Notes under the pieces: generated by a model | Seen by the model: only the letters and a program-made list of their open reading frames with translations | Database searches by the model: none | What the model was told of the DNA's origin: nothing | In this document: positions 6,236-10,271 of the stretch, one piece after another | Numbering within the stretch: the first letter of the stretch is position 1 | How the letters are laid out: each line of letters opens with the position of its first letter | Position numbers and translations under genes: made by a program | Source: Neisseriaceae bacterium | GTDB lineage: Bacteria; Pseudomonadota; Gammaproteobacteria; Burkholderiales; UBA11063 | Assembly (NCBI GenBank): GCA_947470205.1 | Contig: CANISK010000036.1 | Coordinates: forward strand, 1 to 10,271 | Reading direction: 5' to 3' | Length of the DNA: 10,271 nt

Positions 6236-7054
6236 TTGAGCATTATCATAAAAACCCAACAAGATGTCGAATATATGCGTATATCATGTAAACTAGCAGC
6301 TGAAGTATTGGACTACATCGCCCCATATGTAAAGCCGGGGGTTACAACTAATGAACTAGATAAGTTATGTCATGAGTACATCGTGGATGTACAAAAAGCA
6401 TACCCATCGCCATTACAATACAAGCCATCCCCTAAAAATCCCCCATATCCAAAGTCCATCTGCACCTCAGTAAATAATGAAATTTGTCATGGTGTGCCAA
6501 GTGATAGAGTCTTAAAAGATGGGGATATTGTGAATATTGATATCACAGTGTATAAAAATGGATACCATGGAGACACCTCAAGGATGTTTTATTTGGGGCA
6601 AGTATCTCCACATGCTAAAAGATTATGTGAGATTACCTATAATTCCATGTGGTATGGAATTTTACAAGTAAAACCAAGCAATACACTGGGTGACATTGGC
6701 AATGCGATACAAAAATATGTAGAGAGTAATGGTTATAGCGTAGTACAGGAATATTGTGGACATGGGATAGGTAAAGTATTTCATGAAGATGAATTGCAAG
6801 TTCTTCATTATGGTAAACCAAAAACAGGAGCCACTTTATTGCCAGGGATGATATTCACCATAGAGCCAATGATAAACCAAGGTAAAAGACATGTTAGATT
6901 TTTAAGTGATGGATGGACTGCAGTCACTAAGGATAGAACATTATCAGCTCAGTGGGAGCACACTATTTTAGTAACCAACACTGGATATGAAGTATTGACT
7001 TTATCTCCAAATATGCCAAATCCTCCGGCTTTTATTAAGTCACTCACTACATGA
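6236..7054 (+). CDS. map: Type I methionine aminopeptidase
   Basis: A 272-residue cytoplasmic metalloprotease that removes the initiator methionine from new proteins. All five metal ligands are visible by alignment to E. coli Map: Asp102, Asp113, His176, Glu210 and Glu241. His85 in I-C-H-G is the conserved active-site histidine. The start is TTG, supported by AAGG (6224-6227) 8 bases upstream and by an N-terminus (S-I-I-I-K-T) that matches E. coli Map (A-I-S-I-K-T). The only upstream in-frame ATG (6197) meets a stop after three codons. Compared with E. coli Map there are several extra residues around 56-72 (Y-P-S-P-L-Q-Y-K-P-S-P-K-N-P-P-Y-P-K-S), in the loop before the P-K-S motif. It begins a compact run with greB, dapD and lolB. 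It is not next to rpsB or glnD, its common neighbours. Confidence 0.95.
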   Translation: MSIIIKTQQDVEYMRISCKLAAEVLDYIAPYVKPGVTTNELDKLCHEYIVDVQKAYPSPLQYKPSPKNPPYPKSICTSVNNEICHGVPSDRVLKDGDIVNIDITVYKNGYHGDTSRMFYLGQVSPHAKRLCEITYNSMWYGILQVKPSNTLGDIGNAIQKYVESNGYSVVQEYCGHGIGKVFHEDELQVLHYGKPKTGATLLPGMIFTIEPMINQGKRHVRFLSDGWTAVTKDRTLSAQWEHTILVTNTGYEVLTLSPNMPNPPAFIKSLTT

Positions 7055-7536
7055 GTGAGGACACACTCAAGTCATATATTACGTTAAATGGTTATGGTAA
7101 GCTAAAAGAAGAGCTTTATAACTTAGTGACGAAAGAAAGACCAGAGCTTGTGCACATCATCAACTGGGCTGCAAGCAATGGAGATAGGTCTGAAAATGGC
7201 GACTATATATACGGTAAACGAAAGCTTCGTGAGGTGGATAAAAAAATCCATTACCTTACAAAAAAACTAGAAAATATAACGGTGGTAGACTATACAACAC
7301 ATAAACACTCCCCAAAAATATATTTTGGTGCGACTGTGGAAATATTTCGCAATCACAAAGAAACATTAAAAGTGCAAATTGTGGGGCAAGACGAAATAAA
7401 TCCATCATTAAATCATATTAGCTGGAATTCTCCACTTGCACGGGCACTACTAGGACGACAAGTTGGAGATGAGTTTAATTTCAAAACCCCAAATGGGATG
7501 GATGCTATAGAAATCACCGAAGTGCTATACATTTAA
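7051..7536 (+). CDS. greB: Transcription elongation factor GreB
   Basis: A 161-residue Gre factor that enters the RNA polymerase secondary channel and stimulates cleavage of backtracked RNA. The N-terminal coiled-coil domain carries W-A-A-S-N-G-D-R-S-E-N-G-D-Y, with the acidic tip residues Asp45 and Glu48. K-R-K-L-R-E-V-D-K-K-I-H-Y-L-T-K distinguishes GreB from GreA, as does the basic tone of this domain. The C-terminal domain has F-G-A-T-V-E-I and S-P-L-A-R-A-L-L-G, also typical. Its ATG overlaps the map stop codon in an ATGA, implying translational coupling. Length matches E. coli GreB (158). Confidence 0.95.
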   Translation: MSEDTLKSYITLNGYGKLKEELYNLVTKERPELVHIINWAASNGDRSENGDYIYGKRKLREVDKKIHYLTKKLENITVVDYTTHKHSPKIYFGATVEIFRNHKETLKVQIVGQDEINPSLNHISWNSPLARALLGRQVGDEFNFKTPNGMDAIEITEVLYI

Positions 7537-7590
7537 ATATATACTCGTCGTCTTTAAAACCTGGACGTTGTTGAAAGAAAGTTATAAATT

Positions 7591-8406
7591 ATGATACCAA
7601 ATATCAAAGATGTTATTACAGATGCATATAATAACCTAGAACACCTAAAACACCCAACCGATGAATTGTTAAAAGCCATCAACCTTATTATAGATACCCT
7701 AGATTGCGGCGGCATTAGAGTGGCTGAAAAAATAGGTTTTTCTTGGGTGGTAAATGATTGGATAAAAAAAGCCATCTTGTTACATTTTAAATTTAGTCAA
7801 AATCAATTAATTGATGCAAACTATATTAAATTTAATGATAAACTCGCATTAAAATTCAACGACTACAATAGCGATATGTTTAAAGAGGAACAAATCAGAG
7901 TTGTGCCGCATGCTGTGGTTAGAAAGGGCGCTTTTGTTGGTAAAAATACCATTCTTATGCCAAGTTTTATTAATATAGGTGCATATGTTGGGGATAATAC
8001 CATGATAGACACATGGGCAACCATTGGTTCGTGTGCACAAATTGGTAACAATGTGCATATATCCGGTGGAGTGGGGATTGGTGGGGTGTTAGAACCGATA
8101 CAATCAACTCCTACGGTCATTGAAGATAACTGCTTCATTGGGGCAAGAAGTGAAATTGTAGAAGGGGTGGTAATTGGTGAGGGCTCAGTAATTTCAATGG
8201 GAGTTTTCCTTGGTGCATCTACCAAAATTTACGATAGAGAAACCGGTCAAATAACCTACGGTAAAATACCAGAATATTCAGTGGTGGTACCTGGTTCACT
8301 TCCAAGTACAGACAAAACCCACTCATTAAATGCTGCGATAATAATTAAAAAGGTGGATGCCAAAACTCGTGCAAAAGTATCAATCAATGAAATACTCCGC
8401 ATATAA
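7591..8406 (+). CDS. dapD: 2,3,4,5-tetrahydropyridine-2,6-dicarboxylate N-succinyltransferase
   Basis: A 271-residue DapD (E. coli 274). It uses succinyl-CoA to acylate tetrahydrodipicolinate in the succinylase route to meso-diaminopimelate and lysine, supplying peptidoglycan. The N-terminal helical domain includes D-C-G-G-I-R-V-A-E. From about residue 103 the left-handed beta-helix begins ([16 protein letters not shown]), with hexapeptide repeats through [12 protein letters not shown] and I-G-G-V-L-E-P. The C-terminal V-V-P-G-S-L-P motif is conserved. The protein is probably a trimer in the cytoplasm. The ribosome site is weak (GAAAG at 7573-7577). The 54-base gap after greB is the largest in this run, and lolB starts inside the dapD end. 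Confidence 0.96.
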   Translation: MIPNIKDVITDAYNNLEHLKHPTDELLKAINLIIDTLDCGGIRVAEKIGFSWVVNDWIKKAILLHFKFSQNQLIDANYIKFNDKLALKFNDYNSDMFKEEQIRVVPHAVVRKGAFVGKNTILMPSFINIGAYVGDNTMIDTWATIGSCAQIGNNVHISGGVGIGGVLEPIQSTPTVIEDNCFIGARSEIVEGVVIGEGSVISMGVFLGASTKIYDRETGQITYGKIPEYSVVVPGSLPSTDKTHSLNAAIIIKKVDAKTRAKVSINEILRI

Positions 8407-8968
8407 AACACTGTGGATTATATGTTTATTCTATGGTTTAGTTGGATGTGCGAGCATGTATGATCCTATAGACGTGGCACATACCAAATACACTACACCT
8501 GTCAATATTGATAATAATTTTGATATTAGTGGAAGGTTTTTTGTAAAAAATATAATAAACAACAAACCAACGTCACAATATGGAAATTTTAATTGGAGCT
8601 ATGAAAATAACACAAACAACAAAACCATAGAAACAATAACTTTTAATACACCAATAGGACAGACAGTCGCTAAAATCATCATCACCAACAATAACCCAGT
8701 ATTGTATATAAATAAAACTAGTTACAAAGGTGATGATTTAAATCTTCTCATGACACAAAACTTAGGCTTTAACATTCCAATTACGCAACTGCACTACTGG
8801 TTACAAGGCGTACCAATTCCAAATATACAAATAGATAAACATACTACATATGGATTTTATCAATTAAACTGGAATGTTGAATATTTAGATTGGCATGATG
8901 TCGCCCATCCAAAAATCATCAAAATCACCAATCAAGACATTACAATTAAATTAGTCCTCTTATATTGA
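8387..8968 (+). CDS. lolB: Outer-membrane lipoprotein receptor LolB
   Basis: A 193-residue lipoprotein that takes lipoproteins from LolA and inserts them in the outer membrane. The signal peptide is short (M-K-Y-S-A-Y-K, then a hydrophobic core) and ends in lipobox L-V-G-C with lipidated Cys21. Ala at +2 gives no Asp retention signal, as expected for the outer membrane. The body matches Lol[30 protein letters not shown] and [12 protein letters not shown] chose the ATG at 8387, which gives a normal-length signal peptide and a 20-base overlap with dapD. An in-frame ATG at 8357 would add ten residues to the n-region. The gene is unusually Asn/Thr/Ile-rich. The common neighbour ispE is not here. 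The mature domain is divergent, so this is a confident family call on motif order. Confidence 0.85.
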   Translation: MKYSAYKTLWIICLFYGLVGCASMYDPIDVAHTKYTTPVNIDNNFDISGRFFVKNIINNKPTSQYGNFNWSYENNTNNKTIETITFNTPIGQTVAKIIITNNNPVLYINKTSYKGDDLNLLMTQNLGFNIPITQLHYWLQGVPIPNIQIDKHTTYGFYQLNWNVEYLDWHDVAHPKIIKITNQDITIKLVLLY

Positions 8969-9166
8969 ACTGACTCCTTGATAAATCTTTTCAAATAGAC
9001 AATTTATAGTTTATGATACAATTCATACAGTTTAATTTCTAATACAATTGCATATATGTTTCACCAGAAAAGCGCACCACATGGACGATATGTAAATTGT
9101 AATGATCTTTTGACCCACCATTGTAATCAAAAAGTGACTCACCAGACTATTAAAAAATAAATAAGT
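8969..9166. other. Intergenic stretch with possible insertion-sequence debris
   Basis: No credible gene is seen. The first 90 bases are plain AT-rich DNA without a clear terminator for lolB. The second half is more GC-rich and carries the tandem repeat at 9097-9144 and a T-T-T-C-A-C-C-A-G stretch (9059-9067) similar to the repeat end. A 33-codon frame from 9058 has no support. Confidence 0.4.
9097..9144. repeat. Tandem pair of 24-bp direct repeats
   Basis: Copies at 9097-9120 and 9121-9144 both begin TTGTAAT and end with GAC-C/T-CACCA, and match at 17 of 24 positions with a variable centre. Ordered ends and a variable middle recall the multiple terminal repeats of some insertion sequences, for example the IS21 family. 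The link to a family is a guess. They lie just upstream of a transposase remnant. Confidence 0.45.
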
Positions 9167-9590
9167 TTGTATAGCAAAGTACAGGGTAAATTACGTACTT
9201 TATGTGTAGATCGTGTGCAAGGTACCAAAAATAATGCCACACGAGAATATGACAAAGTGGCAATGAAACTGGTTAGACTGAAACATCAGTATAAGTCAGT
9301 TGCCCATATCTACAACATTAAAATCATACCAGATAATAAAAAATATTATGCCCGAGCAATTGAATATCAAAACAATAAAGAATTACAAAAAAATAAACAA
9401 GGTGGTATCTATTGTTTAAGTAGTAATCGAAGTGATTTAACAGCAGCACAATTATGGCATACTTATGCTATGTTAACCGAAATAGAGTCTGCATTTCGTA
9501 GCCTCAAGTCTGAATTGGGTATACATCCAGTATCAAATAGCATTGAATCATTTAAGAGTGCATTTAACCGTGGTGTGGCTTAATAATTAG
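9167..9590 (+). pseudogene. Truncated, frameshifted IS4/IS1634-type DDE transposase remnant
   Basis: The C-terminal part of a DDE transposase. The open frame (9167-9583) has no credible start: the first possible codon is TTG nine bases after an in-frame TAA, with no ribosome site. It carries the charged stretch typical before the last catalytic block, then Y-C-L-S-S-N-R-S-D-L-T, and Y-A-M-L-T-E-I-E-S-A-F-R-S-L-K-S-E-L-G. That is the catalytic Glu block with Y-x6-E-x6-K spacing; Leu replaces Arg of the canonical IS4 YREK signature, as I recall for this subgroup. Near 9525-9531 the frame shifts: the third frame then reads Y-Q-I-A-L-N-H-L-R-V-H-L-T-V-V, a decayed match to the expected Y-H-Q...H-L-F-I-T-V, and stops at 9588-9590. 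The DDE Asp regions and the C-terminal tail are gone, so the element is dead. Confidence 0.8.
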
Positions 9591-9699
9591 TTTTATTATT
9601 CGCATACACTTTTAATTAAATTTATCAATAAAATCATGTATAATTAACAACCTTAAACACATTAAAAGATAAAATGTATGCGAATAATAAGACTACTTA
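9584..9699. repeat. Long imperfect inverted repeat covering the ubiB start
   Basis: Arms 9584-9612 and 9671-9699 pair at 26 of 29 positions, including a perfect 15-bp core (9593-9607 with 9676-9690), across a 58-base spacer. The right arm contains the first seven codons of ubiB. Read on the - strand from 9605, the left arm gives M-R-I-I-K-L-I-I-K, nearly the ubiB N-terminus M-R-I-I-R-L-L-K. It therefore looks like an inverted copy of the gene start joined to the transposase remnant. A MITE-like element is the alternative. Confidence 0.6.
9639..9644 (+). promoter_or_regulatory. Possible -10 element for ubiB
   Basis: A perfect TATAAT between the arms of the inverted repeat, 34 bases before the ubiB ATG. 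No clear -35 is present. A transcript from here would contain only the right arm of the repeat, while read-through from upstream would carry both arms and could fold over the ubiB start. Confidence 0.35.
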
Positions 9700-10271
9700 A
9701 GATAATATGCACTCTGCATCGATATGGCTTATATCAAATTTTAAAAAAATATCACAAAACTACCGCATTTGCAACACTAATTGAAACATTATTATTTTTT
9801 GTGCCAATTAAACACAAAGATAAATCATTGGCTATGCGGACTAAACTTGCCCTTGAGGATTTGGGGCCAGTATTTATCAAATTTGGGCAGTTGCTATCCA
9901 CTCGCCAAGATTTACTACCACCAGAATACATCACAGAATTATCCAAATTACAAAGCCAGGTTAAACCCTTTGAAAGTAAAATTGCACGAGAGATTATAGA
10001 GAACTCCCTAGGTCGTCCTATTGAGGAAGTATTTGATAATTTCCAAGATATTCCAGTGGCGGCCGCTTCAATTGCACAAGTACACAAGGCAATTCTTCGA
10101 GAGAATAAAGAGACTGTTGCGATTAAAGTATTGCGTCCTAATATATTACAAATTATTCGCCGTGATATTGCGTTATTAAAACTACTTGCGTGGTTTGTGA
10201 GATTGGTGTATAGTGATGGCGAACGCCTACGTCCTACGGACGTGGTGCTTGAATTTGAAAAAATCATCACC
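9678..10271 (+). CDS. ubiB: Ubiquinone biosynthesis kinase-like ATPase UbiB, 3' end beyond window
   Basis: The first 198 codons of UbiB; the frame is open to the last base. UbiB is an atypical protein-kinase-like (ADCK/ABC1) ATPase at the inner membrane that is needed for ubiquinone synthesis. The N-terminus M-R-I-I-R-L-L-K-I-I is typical. The invariant K-F-G-Q motif of the N-terminal extension is at 68-71, in F-I-K-F-G-Q-L-L-S-T-R-Q-D-L-L-P. The Ala-rich loop that replaces the kinase Gly loop is A-A-A-S-I-A-Q-V-H from 128, and the kinase Lys is Lys150 in V-A-I-K-V-L-R-P. Full-length UbiB is about 500-550 residues. The ATG at 9678 is preferred over the out-of-frame ATG at 9674, which ends after eight codons. 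The ribosome site is weak. ubiE and ubiJ, its frequent upstream partners, are absent; a transposase remnant is there instead. Confidence 0.93.
   Translation, partial: MRIIRLLKIICTLHRYGLYQILKKYHKTTAFATLIETLLFFVPIKHKDKSLAMRTKLALEDLGPVFIKFGQLLSTRQDLLPPEYITELSKLQSQVKPFESKIAREIIENSLGRPIEEVFDNFQDIPVAAASIAQVHKAILRENKETVAIKVLRPNILQIIRRDIALLKLLAWFVRLVYSDGERLRPTDVVLEFEKIIT

Noticed and set aside
7863..8225. - strand open frame inside dapD
   Set aside because: It is a shadow of the hexapeptide-repeat coding region; the + strand protein matches DapD over its full length.
8357..8386. Upstream ATG for lolB
   Set aside because: It would give an atypically long n-region before the lipobox. The purine stretch before it is too close to serve as a ribosome site.
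9058..9159. 33-codon frame upstream of the transposase remnant as a transposase N-terminus
   Set aside because: The peptide shows no transposase motif and has no ribosome site; the tandem repeats run through it.
9752..10270. Long - strand open frame over the right end of the window
   Set aside because: It is antisense to ubiB, whose frame is open to the edge and carries the invariant K-F-G-Q and A-A-A-S motifs.

Overview
The window is AT-rich chromosomal DNA from a proteobacterium with an outer membrane. LolB, a full DapD, the GreB-type cleavage factor and UbiB together point to the beta/gamma branch. The stand-alone, anchor-less RnfB ferredoxin with the W-x-A-D-R...charged-helix tail resembles the betaproteobacterial form, so I lean towards a low-GC, probably host-associated betaproteobacterium. 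That is inference. No rRNA or tRNA gene is visible. Every gene I accept lies on the + strand.

Layout: (a) 1-1245 is the 3' part of an AdiC-like amino-acid antiporter, followed by a REP-like palindrome. (b) 1358-4864 is a tight run of rnfB-like ferredoxin, an ArnT/PMT-type membrane glycosyltransferase, a Cof-type HAD phosphatase and a single-domain rhodanese. It is closed by a hairpin whose left arm is the last codons of the rhodanese gene, and a perfect 18-bp AT-rich inverted repeat abuts that hairpin. (c) 4988-5890 is an unrecognised polar 300-residue protein with a good promoter -10 and ribosome binding site. (d) 5891-6235 is a non-coding block with four perfect 9-mer DnaA boxes, a fifth degenerate box, a consensus IHF site, a large imperfect dyad and an AT-rich flank. 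This is an origin-like or DnaA-titration-like locus. (e) 6236-8968 is map, greB, dapD and lolB, tightly spaced or overlapping. (f) 8969-9677 is decayed mobile DNA: tandem 24-bp repeats, a truncated and frameshifted IS4/IS1634-type transposase, and a long inverted repeat. (g) 9678 to the window edge is the 5' part of ubiB. Its start codon lies inside one arm of that inverted repeat, and its frame stays open to the last base.

Most genes are housekeeping: N-terminal methionine removal, transcript cleavage, lysine/peptidoglycan precursor synthesis, lipoprotein delivery and ubiquinone synthesis. The parts that deserve attention are the DnaA-box cluster, the orphan protein beside it, the stacked inverted repeats upstream of that protein, and the inverted duplication of the ubiB start.
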